A stretch of DNA of 64,000 nt from DAOUEO01 sp963763495 (GTDB taxonomy: Bacteria > Chloroflexota > Dehalococcoidia > DSTF01 > JALHUB01), in contig CAVXOY010000018.1 of assembly GCA_963763495.1 (NCBI GenBank), positions 213,060-277,059 on the forward strand, written 5' to 3'. Made by a program: the position numbers and the translations under genes. The notes under the pieces were generated by a model, which did no database searches, was not told the origin of the DNA, and worked only from the letters and a program-made list of their open reading frames with translations. Positions 43,348-52,727 of the stretch are shown in pieces (position 1 is the first letter of the stretch; each line of letters begins with the position of its first letter).

Positions 43348-44597
43348 AGGTCTGTTTCCTATTGCATCAGGGGAAGATGCACTCCGGCGGACAGGGCGTC
43401 TACCTGTACAACGTCACCAAAGAGATCGCCAATCTCGGCCATGAGGTGCACGTCATGGCCGGGCCGCCCTACCCGGAGATCGCCCCCGGCATCACCTCCG
43501 AGCGCGTCCCCAACTTCAACCTCTTCGACGTTCTCGGCACCATCGACCCCGAGTTCTTCCACAGCCGCCATCCCCGCGAGTTCTTCCGCCCCCTCAACTT
43601 CTACGAGCTGGTCACCACCCGCTACGGCATGTTCTCCGGCATGTCGGCCTTCAGCATGCGCGCCTACGACCGCTTCCGCCGCCTCCAGCCCGAGCGCCAC
43701 TTCGACATCGTCCACGATGTCCAGGCCCTCGGCTACGGCGTCCTCATGATCAAAGCGTCGGGGATGCCCGTCGTCGCCAACGTCCACCATCCCCTGACCG
43801 TCGACCGCCGCAACGCCGTCCTTCAGGCGAAGACCCTGCGTGAGAAGGTGCGCTGGATCGTCTTCTACCCCTTCTTCATGCAGCACGTCGTCATGAAGCG
43901 GCTCGACAAGATCATCACCGGCTCCTACCGCTCCGCCGAGTCCGTCCAGCAGGCGTTCAACGTGCCCGCCTCCCACATCGAGGTCATCCACGACGGCGTC
44001 GACACCGACACCTTCCGCCCGCTCGACAACGTCGAGAAGCAGCCCAACAGCATCCTCTTCGTCGGCAACTCTGAGGACCGCAACAAAGGCGCCCGCTACC
44101 TTGTCGAGGCGCTCCACCTCCTCCGCCGCGAGATCGACTTCCACCTGACATTCGTCGACCGGCCGCGCGAGTCGCTGGAGCTGGTGCCCTCTCTGGTCAA
44201 GAAGTGGGGATTGCAGAGCCGCGTCACCTTCACCGGCCGCGTCTCCACCGAGGAGTTGGCGCGGCTCTACAACCGCACCGAGATACTGGTATCGCCGTCG
44301 ATGTATGAGGGGTTCGGCCTGCCTGCCGCCGAGGCCATGGCCTGCGGCGTCCCCGTCGTCGCCACCACCGCCGGCGCCTTCCCCGAGGTGATCGCCGATG
44401 GAGAGACCGGCTGGCTCGTGACCCCCGGCGACGCGCGCGCCCTCGCCGACGCCATCAAGCGCCTGATGGCCGATCCTGAGCAGCGGGCCAAGATGGGGGC
44501 AGCAGCAAGGCGACGGATGCAAGAGCGCTTCACCTGGCGTGAGACCGCCCGCAAGACCGTCGCCTTATACGAAGAGATACTGTCGCGCCGCCGTTAG
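43344..44597 (+). CDS. GT4 glycosyltransferase, tandem paralog 3
   Basis: The 417-residue protein starts MKVCFLLHQGKMHSGGQGVY. Shared blocks are HFDIVHDVQALGYGVLMIK, GVDTDTFRPLDNVEKQPNS, EDRNKGARYLVEALHLLR and SPSMYEGFGLPAAEAMACG. It is the most diverged of the three at the N-terminus. It overlaps paralog 2 by ATGA and ends by overlapping the convergent small membrane gene by four bases. Confidence 0.93.
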   Translation: MKVCFLLHQGKMHSGGQGVYLYNVTKEIANLGHEVHVMAGPPYPEIAPGITSERVPNFNLFDVLGTIDPEFFHSRHPREFFRPLNFYELVTTRYGMFSGMSAFSMRAYDRFRRLQPERHFDIVHDVQALGYGVLMIKASGMPVVANVHHPLTVDRRNAVLQAKTLREKVRWIVFYPFFMQHVVMKRLDKIITGSYRSAESVQQAFNVPASHIEVIHDGVDTDTFRPLDNVEKQPNSILFVGNSEDRNKGARYLVEALHLLRREIDFHLTFVDRPRESLELVPSLVKKWGLQSRVTFTGRVSTEELARLYNRTEILVSPSMYEGFGLPAAEAMACGVPVVATTAGAFPEVIADGETGWLVTPGDARALADAIKRLMADPEQRAKMGAAARRRMQERFTWRETARKTVALYEEILSRRR

Positions 44598-44815
44598 TCC
44601 TGCGTAGGCGGCTCGAGGGGTGTGGTGATAAGGGCGCGCCCGATCCAGAAGGCCACGTACAGAACCCCTAGGAATCCCATGATCACCGGCATTGCCAGTG
44701 CCCAGTAGCTCCTCCGCAGCACTCCCAGCAGGAACACCAGCCCCGCGATGGCGCTGGTGGCGCAGATCGCCAGCCCGTACACCTGAGAACGCTCCTTATA
44801 GTTTTGCCATTCCAC
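44594..44815 (-). CDS. small two-helix membrane protein
   Basis: The 73-residue protein has two hydrophobic helices (about 13-32 and 38-62) after a polar start MEWQNYKERSQVYG. No family is recognised. It is convergent with the last GT4 gene (stops overlap by four bases). Its regular hydropathy supports it as a real gene. Confidence 0.5.
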   Translation of the reverse strand: MEWQNYKERSQVYGLAICATSAIAGLVFLLGVLRRSYWALAMPVIMGFLGVLYVAFWIGRALITTPLEPPTQD

Positions 44816-44965
44816 GCTGAGCCTCCGCTTGAACTATGTGGGGACGGTTCTAGACCGTATTCTTATTCTTGGATGCAGCCGTATTTATATCAGCTATAGC
44901 CTTCCCTGTCAAACCCAACCCCTCTCTCCTGCCATTGCCATGGTAGCGCGAAAGCGCGTCCCTCC

Positions 44966-45074
44966 TGTCATCTCGACCGCAGGGAGAGATCTCGACCCCA
45001 ACCTCTCACCCACGCGGTCCTATCCCCCGTAGGGTCGGGCGTCTACCTGTCCTCTTCGGAGGGATGCCCGACCC
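44966..45074. repeat. interspersed palindromic repeats, second cluster
   Basis: 44966-44993 repeats the left arm of the element at 33485 (28 of 28 bases) without its right arm. 45027-45074 repeats the GGGTCGGGC palindrome, with arms 45032-45040 and 45066-45074 and a longer loop. The remaining part of this 430-base gap (44816-45259) shows no gene. Confidence 0.7.
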
Positions 45075-45259
45075 GCCAGTCCACCAGACGCCGCAGGGCT
45101 GCGCCTCCCTTCCTTTCGGCGCAAGCCTCGACACCCCGCGCTAGGGAAGATAGAATATGTCCAAGCTCGCGCCCAGGGCCACCGACACCCAGGCCCTCGA
45201 CCCGAGCCCGGCGGTCTCCCGCCGCCTCCCGATACGCCTGCAGCAAGGAGGGATTGCCA

Positions 45260-46252
45260 GTGCCAACAGCGCTCATCACCGGCATAACCGGCCAGGACGG
45301 CTCCTACCTCGCCGAGCACCTGCTGGCCAACGGCTACAACGTCTACGGCCTCATCCGCGGCCAGAATAACCCCAAACGGCAAGTCGTCGAGGCCACCCTT
45401 CCCGACGTCGAGATCGAGATGGGCGACCTCCTCGACGAGACCTCCCTCATCTCCGTCGTCCAGAAGGTCCAGCCCGACGAGGTCTACAACCTCGCCGCCA
45501 TCAGCTTCGTCCCCCTCTCCTGGAACCAGCCCGAGCTCACCGGCGAGATCACCGGCCTCGGCGTCCTCCGCCTCCTCGAAGCGATCCGCATCGTCACCGC
45601 CGCCTCCCCCTCCCGGTCGGCCAGCGGCAAAGGCATCAAGTTCTACCAGGCCTCCAGCAGCGAGATGTTCGGCAAGGTGACCGAGACCCCCCAGAACGAG
45701 GAGACGCGCTTCCGCCCCCGCAGTCCCTACGGCGTCGCCAAGGTCTACGGCCACTACATCACCGTCAACTACCGCGAGAGCTACGGCATCTTCGCCTGCA
45801 GCGGCATCCTCTTCAACCACGAGTCGCCCCGACGCGGCCCTGAGTTCGTGACCCGCAAGATCACCCAGGGCGCCGTCCGCATCAAGCTCGGCAAGCAGAA
45901 CGAGCTTCTCCTCGGCAACCTCGACTCCGAGCGCGACTGGGGCTTTGCCGGCGACTACACCCGCGCCATGTACATGATGCTCCAGCACCCGGAGGCCGAC
46001 GACTACGTGATCGGCAGCGGCGAGTGCCACAAGATCAGCGAGTTCGCCGAGCTTGCCTTCCGCCACCTCGGCCTCGACTGGCGCGACTACGTCCGCAGCG
46101 ACCCCAAGTTCATCCGTCCCGCCGAGGTCGAGCACCTCTGCGCCGACGCCACCAAGGCCCACCAGAAGCTCGGCTGGCAGCCCACCGTCGACTTCAAGGG
46201 CCTCGTGGAGATGATGGTCGAGTCCGACCTGAAAGCGGAATCGGGCTCCTGA
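45260..46252 (+). CDS. gmd: GDP-mannose 4,6-dehydratase
   Basis: The 330-residue SDR enzyme makes GDP-4-keto-6-deoxymannose, the precursor of GDP-fucose, rhamnose or perosamine. It shows ALITGITGQDGSYLAEHLL, VYNLAAISFVPLSWNQP, the catalytic Ser-Glu in QASSSEMFGKV and Tyr-Lys in SPYGVAKVYGHY, and NHESPRRGPEFVTRKI. GTG 45260 sits 8 bases after AAGGAGGG; TTG 45254 is too close. It ends the glycan locus and feeds 6-deoxyhexoses to it. Confidence 0.93.
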   Translation: MPTALITGITGQDGSYLAEHLLANGYNVYGLIRGQNNPKRQVVEATLPDVEIEMGDLLDETSLISVVQKVQPDEVYNLAAISFVPLSWNQPELTGEITGLGVLRLLEAIRIVTAASPSRSASGKGIKFYQASSSEMFGKVTETPQNEETRFRPRSPYGVAKVYGHYITVNYRESYGIFACSGILFNHESPRRGPEFVTRKITQGAVRIKLGKQNELLLGNLDSERDWGFAGDYTRAMYMMLQHPEADDYVIGSGECHKISEFAELAFRHLGLDWRDYVRSDPKFIRPAEVEHLCADATKAHQKLGWQPTVDFKGLVEMMVESDLKAESGS

Positions 46253-46305
46253 CCGAGCGCATATCCTCCCTTTGGGTAGGCTAGAAGGTCATAGGGCAAC
46301 ATAGC

Positions 46306-47283
46306 GTGGAGATAGCGCCCGGGCTCTACCAGTTCAAGATCCCTATGCCCGGGCCTCTCGAATACGTTCTCTCCTACGTCTTCCGCAGCGCCGGCGGCTA
46401 CACCCTGGTCGACCCCGGCTGGGGTAGCGACGAGGCGTTCGCTGCCCTCCAGCGCCAGCTTGCGGAGATCGGCGCCGGACTATCCGACCTTCGCCGCCTG
46501 CTGATCACCCACATCCACCACGATCACTACGGGCTCACCGCCAGAGTCAAAGAGGCGTCGGGGGCCGAGGTCCTTCTCCACGAGCGCGACTGGCAGGCAG
46601 TCAAGCCCTACCTGGACGACCCCGACGGCGCCGTGCGGGAGATGCAGGGCTTCCTGGAGACGCACGGCGTCCCTCGCGACGAGATCGACGCTGTGCCGGT
46701 GCCCGGACAGTTGCTGCGCGACGTCATCATGCGGGCGCGCCCCGACCGGATCCTTCAGGGCGGCGAGGTAATCGAGGGCGACGGCTTCCGCTGGGAGGTC
46801 ATCTGGACGCCCGGCCATTCTGACGGCCACGTCTGCCTGTACGAGCGCGACAAGCAACTCCTCCTCAGCGGCGACCACGTCCTGCCCGTCATCACTCCCC
46901 ACGTCGCCTTCCGCGGCGGGCCCGGCAGCAACCCCCTCGGCGACTTCCTGCGGTCTCTGGAGGCGCTCAAGCCTCTGGCCGTGCGCAAGGTGTTCCCTGC
47001 CCACGAATTCGCCTTCGACAACCTCCGGCAGCGGATCGAAGAGATCGAGTTGCACCACAGGGAGCGGCTGGAGGAGATGCTCGCGGCGCTGGCCGAAGGT
47101 CCCCTGACCGCCTACGTGGTCGCGCATCACGTGACCTGGGTTACGGGCGACTTCCGCGACTTCGACTTCGCGATGCAGGGTTTCGCTGTGCGCGAGACCG
47201 TGGCCCACCTGGAGTACGCCGTATCCGACGGCCGCCTGACCAAGACCCTCCAGGACGGCATCTACCGCTACAGTCTCTCCTGA
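46306..47283 (+). CDS. metallo-beta-lactamase-fold hydrolase
   Basis: The 325-residue protein binds two metals through LLITHIHHDHYGLTA (HxHxDH), a further His in WTPGHSDGHVCLY, Asp in LLLSGDHVLPV and His in FPAHEF. The C-terminal winged-helix-like tail fits the family of glyoxalase II-like or LACTB2-type hydrolases. The substrate (thioester, RNA or other) is unknown. GTG 46306 is the start. It is convergent with the transporter gene, with a 16-base overlap. Confidence 0.9.
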   Translation: MEIAPGLYQFKIPMPGPLEYVLSYVFRSAGGYTLVDPGWGSDEAFAALQRQLAEIGAGLSDLRRLLITHIHHDHYGLTARVKEASGAEVLLHERDWQAVKPYLDDPDGAVREMQGFLETHGVPRDEIDAVPVPGQLLRDVIMRARPDRILQGGEVIEGDGFRWEVIWTPGHSDGHVCLYERDKQLLLSGDHVLPVITPHVAFRGGPGSNPLGDFLRSLEALKPLAVRKVFPAHEFAFDNLRQRIEEIELHHRERLEEMLAALAEGPLTAYVVAHHVTWVTGDFRDFDFAMQGFAVRETVAHLEYAVSDGRLTKTLQDGIYRYSLS

Positions 47284-48185
47284 GGCTGCAACACCCTGAT
47301 CGCCCGCGCGACGAAGTCCAGCCGTCCCGCCAGCAACATCACGCCGACGATGATGATCGCCGCGCCCACGACGACGTTGAGCCCTATCGCTTCGTCCAGC
47401 ACCACCGCGCCCAGCGCCAGCCCGATGACCGGCGGTATGTAGGTCACCGTCGATGCCAGCACGCCGACGTTGGCGATCAGCCAGTAGTAGGCGATGTAGG
47501 CTATCCCCGTCCCCAGCATGCCCAGCGTCACCCAGGACAGCCAGGCCTTGAGGCTCACGGCGATGTCGGGCGTGCCCCGAGCCGCCGCGAAGGCGACCGG
47601 CCACATGATCAGCGCTCCCATCGAGACCTGGAGAGTCGCCACCATCACCGGGTCCTCTTCGGCCAGCTTCGCCCGCGCAAACACCAGCGCGACCGCGTAG
47701 GAGAGCGCCGCCCCGACGACGGCCAACTGGCCCAGCACGCTGCTGTCCCCTATGTGGGTTATGTCGGAGCCCGTCACAACGAGGACGCCGCCGAAGCCCA
47801 GCGCTACCCCCGCCAGCTCCCGGCCTGCCAGGCGTTCGTGAGAGAGGAGCGCCGCGGTCAGCAGGGCCGTCCACAAGGGCACCGTGGAGTTGAGAACGGC
47901 GGCGATGCCGCTATCGATGTGCTGCTCGCCCCAGGAGATCATCAGGAAGGGAAGGGCAGTGGCGAAGACGGCCGTGAACAAAGTCTTGGAAAGGATGGAG
48001 CGTCGCTCCACGATCGCCGGCCGGTGCAAGGCGATGATGACCAGCAGCGGTAGCGCTCCCAGCGTGAGGCGGCCGGCCACCAGCGTAAACGGCGACGTCT
48101 CCTCGACGATGACCTTGATGAAGAGGAAGGACGCGCCCCAAATGCAGCCCAGCGCCGCCAGAACGAGAACAGCCCGTGTGCTCAA
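47268..48185 (-). CDS. EamA/DMT-family transporter
   Basis: The 305-residue protein has 10 predicted membrane helices in two EamA repeats. Recognisable parts are LAALGCIWGASFLFIKVIVE (repeat 1) and AVVGAALSYAVALVFARAKL (repeat 2). It exports or imports a small metabolite, unspecified. Its end overlaps the metallo-hydrolase gene by 16 bases on the other strand. Confidence 0.93.
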   Translation of the reverse strand: MSTRAVLVLAALGCIWGASFLFIKVIVEETSPFTLVAGRLTLGALPLLVIIALHRPAIVERRSILSKTLFTAVFATALPFLMISWGEQHIDSGIAAVLNSTVPLWTALLTAALLSHERLAGRELAGVALGFGGVLVVTGSDITHIGDSSVLGQLAVVGAALSYAVALVFARAKLAEEDPVMVATLQVSMGALIMWPVAFAAARGTPDIAVSLKAWLSWVTLGMLGTGIAYIAYYWLIANVGVLASTVTYIPPVIGLALGAVVLDEAIGLNVVVGAAIIIVGVMLLAGRLDFVARAIRVLQPQERL

Positions 48186-48262
48186 CTGCGATTCTCCGTG
48201 ATGATTCCCTTGGGTGTTTCGAGTATAACATGCGCCCTCCTCTCCTCCCGCGCCTCGCCTGC

Positions 48263-48268
48263 TATAAT
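48263..48268 (+). promoter_or_regulatory. -10 element of the HAD gene
   Basis: TGCTATAAT includes an extended -10 box (TATAAT 48263-48268), 54 bases before the HAD start. No clear -35 box. Confidence 0.4.
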
Positions 48269-48322
48269 GGGCGCGACCGGCGCCATACCCGCGACGCCGG
48301 CTTCCCGATAGGGGGTATCGCC

Positions 48323-49078
48323 GTGAGCCCTCGCGTCACGCTCTCGCCGCGCGACTTCGACGCCGTCATCTTCGACATGGACGGCGTTGTCACCAAGACC
48401 GCCGTCGTCCACGAGGCCGCCTGGAAGCAGCTATTCGACGGCTTCCTCCAGCAGCGCGCCGCCCGCGACGGCACGCCCTTCGTGCCCTTCACCAGCGACG
48501 ACTACCGCCGCTACGTCGACGGCATGCCCCGCTACGACGGCGTCGCCCGCTTCCTCGCCTCCCGCGGCGTCACGCTCCCCTACGGCGACCCCAGCGACCC
48601 GCCCGACAGGGAGACCGTCTGCGGCCTCGGCAACCGCAAGGACGAGCACTTCCTGCGCCACATCCGCGAGAAGGGCGTGGAGGCCTACCCTTCGACCGTC
48701 GCCCTCATCCGCGACCTCCGCGCCCGCGGCCTGAAGACGGCGATCTTCTCCGCCAGCAAGAACTGCGACGCCATCCTCCGCGCCGCCGACGTCAGCGACC
48801 TCTTCGACGCCAAAGTCGACGGCATTGTCGCCGCCGAGCTCGGTCTCCCCGGCAAGCCCGATCCGGCGACCCTTATCGAGGCTGCGCGCCGTGTGGGGGC
48901 CGCGCCCGAGCGCGCCGCCGTCGTCGAAGATGCGATTGCCGGCGTCCAGGCGGGCCGCGCCGGTGGCTTCCGCCTCGTCATCGGCGTCAACCGCGCCCTG
49001 GCGGCGGGCGCGTTGCTGGCCAGCGGCGCCACCGTCGAAGTCGCCGACCTCAGCGAAGTCGCCGTAGCGGACGCCTAG
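48323..49078 (+). CDS. HAD-superfamily sugar-phosphate mutase/phosphatase-like protein
   Basis: The 251-residue protein has motif I VIFDMDGVVTKTAVVHEAAW, a beta-phosphoglucomutase-type cap, GLGNRKDEHFLRHIREKGV, motif II TAIFSASKNCDAILRAAD and motif IV AVVEDAIAGVQAGRAGGF. Members of this group isomerise trehalose- or maltose-derived beta-glucose-1-phosphate or act as phosphatases. GTG 48323 follows a GGGGG site. It is unpaired with sugar hydrolase genes here. Confidence 0.88.
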   Translation: MSPRVTLSPRDFDAVIFDMDGVVTKTAVVHEAAWKQLFDGFLQQRAARDGTPFVPFTSDDYRRYVDGMPRYDGVARFLASRGVTLPYGDPSDPPDRETVCGLGNRKDEHFLRHIREKGVEAYPSTVALIRDLRARGLKTAIFSASKNCDAILRAADVSDLFDAKVDGIVAAELGLPGKPDPATLIEAARRVGAAPERAAVVEDAIAGVQAGRAGGFRLVIGVNRALAAGALLASGATVEVADLSEVAVADA

Positions 49079-49086
49079 CGTCGACG

Positions 49087-49115
49087 TTGACCCCATCGCT
49101 CCGTAGTGTTACAGA
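49087..49115 (+). promoter_or_regulatory. promoter of the enoyl-CoA hydratase gene
   Basis: TTGACC (49087-49092) and TACAGA (49110-49115) with 17-base spacing, 48 bases before the ATG. Confidence 0.45.
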
Positions 49116-49162
49116 CACATCAGCAAAGCGATTCAGCCTTTAGCTCTTCACAGGGGGATGAA

Positions 49163-49972
49163 ATGGGCAAGCACTTCGAGACCGTCGAGTACGAGACCAG
49201 GGGCAAGGTCGGCTACATCACCATGAACCGCCCCGAGAAGCGGAACGCCCTCAACTACCAGTTGCTGGACGACCTCGACGCCGCCTTCGACCACGCCGAG
49301 GCCGACGACTCCGTGAACGTGGTCGTGCTGAGGGGCGCCGGCCCCTCCTTCTGCTCCGGCTACGACCTCGGCGGCAGCTACTACATCAACGTCCCCAAGG
49401 GCCATGACCACTGGGACCTCAAGAACGCCCTCATGACCCTCCGCAGCATCGAGGCCCGCTACCAGCGCATCTGGAACTTCCCCAAGGCCACCATCGCCCA
49501 GGTGCAGGGCCACTGCCTCGCCGCCGGCTGCTACCTGCAACTGGTCTGCGACATCACCGTCGCCGCCGACAACGCCCTGCTGGGGCACCCGGCCCAGCGC
49601 TGGGGTGGCGTCAGCAGCATGCCCCTCTGGCAGTTCATACTGGGGCCGAAGCGCGCCCGCTACCTGCTGTACACCGGCCGCAGCATCAGCGGCGCCGACG
49701 CCGAGCGCATGGGCCTCGTCAGCCTGGCCGTGCCCCTCGACCAGCTACAGCCGACCGTCGACCAGATGGCGGACGAGATAGCGGAGGTCCCGCCCCACGG
49801 CCTTCTTCAGAACAAAGAGGTGCTGAACACCGACCTGGAGATCATGGGGTTGGGCGCGATGTTCCGTTACCACGGCCAGCACAACGCCATGGACCGCATC
49901 GTGCGGCCGGCCGTCGGCTTCGGCGAAGGCGTCCAGAACGGAGACGCGCTAGGGGCGGAGCGGTCCCGTTGA
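49163..49972 (+). CDS. enoyl-CoA hydratase/isomerase family protein
   Basis: The 269-residue crotonase-fold protein hydrates or isomerises an acyl-CoA. The CoA- and oxyanion-binding segments are GAGPSFCSGYDLGG and VQGHCLAAGCYLQLVCDI; HPAQRWGGVSSMPLWQFI holds the position of the second catalytic acid, where no Glu is obvious, so activity may differ from true hydratases. ATG 49163 follows AGGGGG. A partial copy of its 3' end lies 200 bases downstream. Confidence 0.9.
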   Translation: MGKHFETVEYETRGKVGYITMNRPEKRNALNYQLLDDLDAAFDHAEADDSVNVVVLRGAGPSFCSGYDLGGSYYINVPKGHDHWDLKNALMTLRSIEARYQRIWNFPKATIAQVQGHCLAAGCYLQLVCDITVAADNALLGHPAQRWGGVSSMPLWQFILGPKRARYLLYTGRSISGADAERMGLVSLAVPLDQLQPTVDQMADEIAEVPPHGLLQNKEVLNTDLEIMGLGAMFRYHGQHNAMDRIVRPAVGFGEGVQNGDALGAERSR

Positions 49973-50182
49973 TCTCTCGGCTACACAGGACAGTCGTCAC
50001 GCCCTGAGCGGCATGATGGCCGGAGAACGTCTATCTCGCATACGCCGATGAGACTGCCCGCCTGCATCGGCACTCAGTCGCTTCGCTGCAAGAAGGAGGC
50101 GGGATCGACATCACCGACCAGGAGATTCTCGTCAAACAGCTGACACGCGTCGCATCATCTTCTGCCGCTGAACACGGACAGC

Positions 50183-50271
50183 GACAACGCCATGGAACAG
50201 GGATGTGTGCGGCCTTGGCAGTGGGGTTCGGCGAAGGCGTCCAGAAGACCGGAGACGCGCTAGAAGCGGAG
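50183..50271 (+). pseudogene. remnant copy of the enoyl-CoA hydratase 3' end
   Basis: The segment from GACAACGCCATGGA onward copies the end of the preceding gene (49877-49960): both encode NAMD/E..RP.AVGFGEGVQ and GDAL.AE. It lacks the upstream gene body. The intervening 210 bases show no other recognisable gene. It marks an old tandem duplication or rearranged paralog. Confidence 0.65.
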
Positions 50272-50408
50272 GACTCATGGCCCGTGGCCGTGCGAGGCAG
50301 GTCAGTTTCTCGACCATCTCAATCGCCGGCATCAGAGCCGCGACTATCCGGCGTGGTGTTGGTGGCGGCGCGAGAAGCTAGACGGCCGCCTCTTCGTTGC
50401 TCCAGATT

Positions 50409-50438
50409 TGACAACCGCTGGTGGTCGGTGCTATAATA
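50409..50438 (+). promoter_or_regulatory. promoter of the LPVAG-tailed protein gene
   Basis: TTGACA (50409-50414) and TATAAT (50433-50438), both perfect, with an 18-base spacer. Confidence 0.75.
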
Positions 50439-50506
50439 CGCCGCATTGACAGCTCGTTGCTGATTATCCCCGCTGATTGATCCCCCGCCAACAAGGAGGC
50501 TGTGCG

Positions 50507-51182
50507 ATGGCACACAAGCTGACCCTCCTTACGGCTCCTCTCGCCGTCCTCCTCATCGTAGCCAGCGCAATCCTCTACTGGAGCAGCAGAGCAAGTGCTG
50601 AAGGACCGGCTGGGACCACGATATCTTCCCCTCCGGCAGACTCCTACGCCTGTATTGTCAGCCAGCAGGAGTACGACAATTGCACCAGCGCGGGCGGCAC
50701 GCATCGTCGACGACCCGGCCTGCCCCACTTGGAGTAAGCTCTCGGGTTGGCAGTGCATCCAGTACGGGGAATTTACATGTGCCGACACTGAAGATTCCCC
50801 AACGTGCCAGTTGATGTATGATTACCCGACCGTACGACGGCAAGAATCTAGCCACGGACAAGTGCGATTCAGGCTGGGCATGCCCGCTAGCAGTACACCT
50901 ATGACGACGACAACTTGTGTAGCCCTGGGAGGTGTTCCGGCGGACAAGCCGTCCTGTTTGACAGGCAGGGAATGTCTCTTCTTCGAAGACGTCCAGCTAG
51001 CCTGCCAGGGCCTCGAGGCCGTCGGTGGCATAGCGGAGCACCCCCAAATTGAGCCTAGCGCTCGCAACAGCGCTCACAGCTCGCCGGGGCCTAGCACCCT
51101 CCCCGTTGCGGGAGCCGCTGGAGGTGCTGCGCTCCTGCTCGCCGCTGGCAGCTGGCACGCCCGAAGGCGCTGGCGGGCGTAG
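50507..51182 (+). CDS. secreted Cys-rich protein with an LPxxG-like C-terminal anchor, one frame break
   Basis: The protein has about 225 residues. An N-terminal signal (LLTAPLAVLLIVASAILYWS) is followed by a Cys-containing secreted region (YACIVSQQEYDNCTSAGG, then WQCIQYGEFTCADTEDSPTC). A slip near 50698 connects the two. The C-terminus reads STLPVAGAAGGAALLLAAG and ends HARRRWRA, a sorting-type motif of LPxxG, hydrophobic helix and basic tail. This resembles sortase substrates but the motif is not the strict LPxTG. No family is recognised. An AAGGAGG site precedes ATG 50507. Confidence 0.6.
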
Positions 51183-51273
51183 CTCACACCCCTTTCCGAC
51201 TCGTCCAGAACTAGCTCTCATCGCCACAGCCGCCGCCCAGACCCAGCGCGCCACGGGGAAAGAACGCCTCCTC

Positions 51274-51301
51274 TTGACGCCCCTGAAATATGGTATATTG
51301 A
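51274..51301 (+). promoter_or_regulatory. possible promoter of cydAB
   Basis: TTGACG (51274-51279) and TATTGA (51296-51301) with a 16-base spacer, then a strong leader hairpin, GGCCGGTGG (51308-51316) with CCACCGGCC (51333-51341), in the cydA leader. Confidence 0.35.
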
Positions 51302-51399
51302 GAGAAAGGCCGGTGGTTTCCGGCGGCAGCCCCCACCGGCCGAGCGGACAGTAATACGTTTCCGGCGCCTCTAACAGGCGTCCCCCGGAGCGCAGGGAC

Positions 51400-52718
51400 G
51401 TGTTCGATACCGTAACCTCGGCCCGCGCCCTCATGGGCATGGCCCTCGGCTTCCACATCATCTTCGCCACCATCGGCATCGGCCTGCCCCCGCTCCTCTT
51501 CGCCGCCGAGGGGCTCTACCTGCGCACCGGCAAGGAGTTCTACCGCGTGATGGCCAAGCGATGGGCCGTCGTCACCGCCGTGCTCTTCGCCGTCGGCGCC
51601 GTCTCCGGCACCATCCTCTCGTTCTCCTTCGGCCTCCTCTGGCCGCGCTGGATGGACTTCGCCGGCGGCATCATCGGCCTGCCCCTTCTTCCTGGAGGGC
51701 TTCGCCTTCTTCATCGAGGCCATCTTCCTCGGCCTCTACCTCTACAGCTGGGACAAGCTCTCGCCGAAGGCGCACTGGCTCTGCACCATCCCCATCGCCG
51801 CTCGCCGCGCTCGGCTTCGGCGTTCTTCATCATCAGCGTCAACGCCTGGATGAACCAGCCGACCGGCTTCGACATCGTCAACGGCGTGGCGACGAACGTC
51901 GAACCCGACGGCCGCCATGCTGACCAGCCGACGCCTTCCCCTACGAGTTCACCCACGGCGCCCTCGCCGCCTACGTCGCCATCGGCCTGGCCGTCGCCGG
52001 CGTCTACGCCTTCGCCATGCTCCGCGGCGACCGCTCCGACTACAACAAGAAGGCGCTGATGCTCGGCCTGGGGCTGGCCGCCGTCTTCGCGCCGCTGCAG
52101 GTCGTCACCGGCGACCTGAGCGCCCGCCACCTCGCGCACCGCCAGCCGGAGAAGTTCGCCGCGATGGAGGGCCAGTTCGCGACGGAGAAGGGCGCGCCGC
52201 TGCGCATCGGCGGCATACCCTTCCCCGACGACCACGAGACGAAGCTTCGCCATCGAGATCCCCAAGCTGGCCAGCTTCATGGCCTTCGAGGACTTCGACG
52301 CCGAGGTGCAGCGGCCTCGACAGCTTCCCCGAGGACGAGATCCCCGAACGTCTACCTGGCCCACTTCCCGTTCCAGATAATGGTCGCGCTCGGCTTCACG
52401 TTCGTCGGCGTCGGCGTCTGTTCTGGGGCATGCCTGGTGGAAGAAGACGGATCGACCCGCCGCCTGCTGCTGCTCGCCGCTGGTCGCCGTGGCCGCGCTC
52501 GGCTTCGTCGCCATCGAGGCGGGCTGGTTCGTCACCGAGTTCGGACGCCAGCCGTGGGTCATCTACCAGGTCATGAAGACGTCCGGCGGCGCGACGCCGC
52601 GCGACGGCATCTGGGTGCTGCTCATGGTCTTCTGGCGTCTACATGGCGCTGACGGCCGGCCTGGCCGGCGTTCTCTTGCTCCAGCGGCGAAGTCGCACGC
52701 AGACGCCGCCGTCAATAG
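51400..52718 (+). CDS. cydA: cytochrome bd-type oxidase subunit I, at least six frame breaks
   Basis: Subunit I carries the heme sites and quinol-binding Q loop of a terminal oxidase that reduces oxygen. It starts at GTG 51400 (FDTVTSARALMGMALGFHII) and has IGIGLPPLLFAAEGLYLRTG and LSFSFGLLWPRWMDFAGGII; later pieces in other frames are INAWMNQPTGFDIVNG-like, GDLSARHLAHRQPEKFAAME and ALGFVAIEAGWFVTEFGRQP. Slips (mostly one extra base, for example before ATCGAG near 52253) occur near 51680, 51795, 51910, 52250, 52315 and later. A frame with VARRRRRQ ends at 52718, just before the cydB ribosome site. Confidence 0.8.
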
Positions 52719-52727
52719 GAGGCACGG

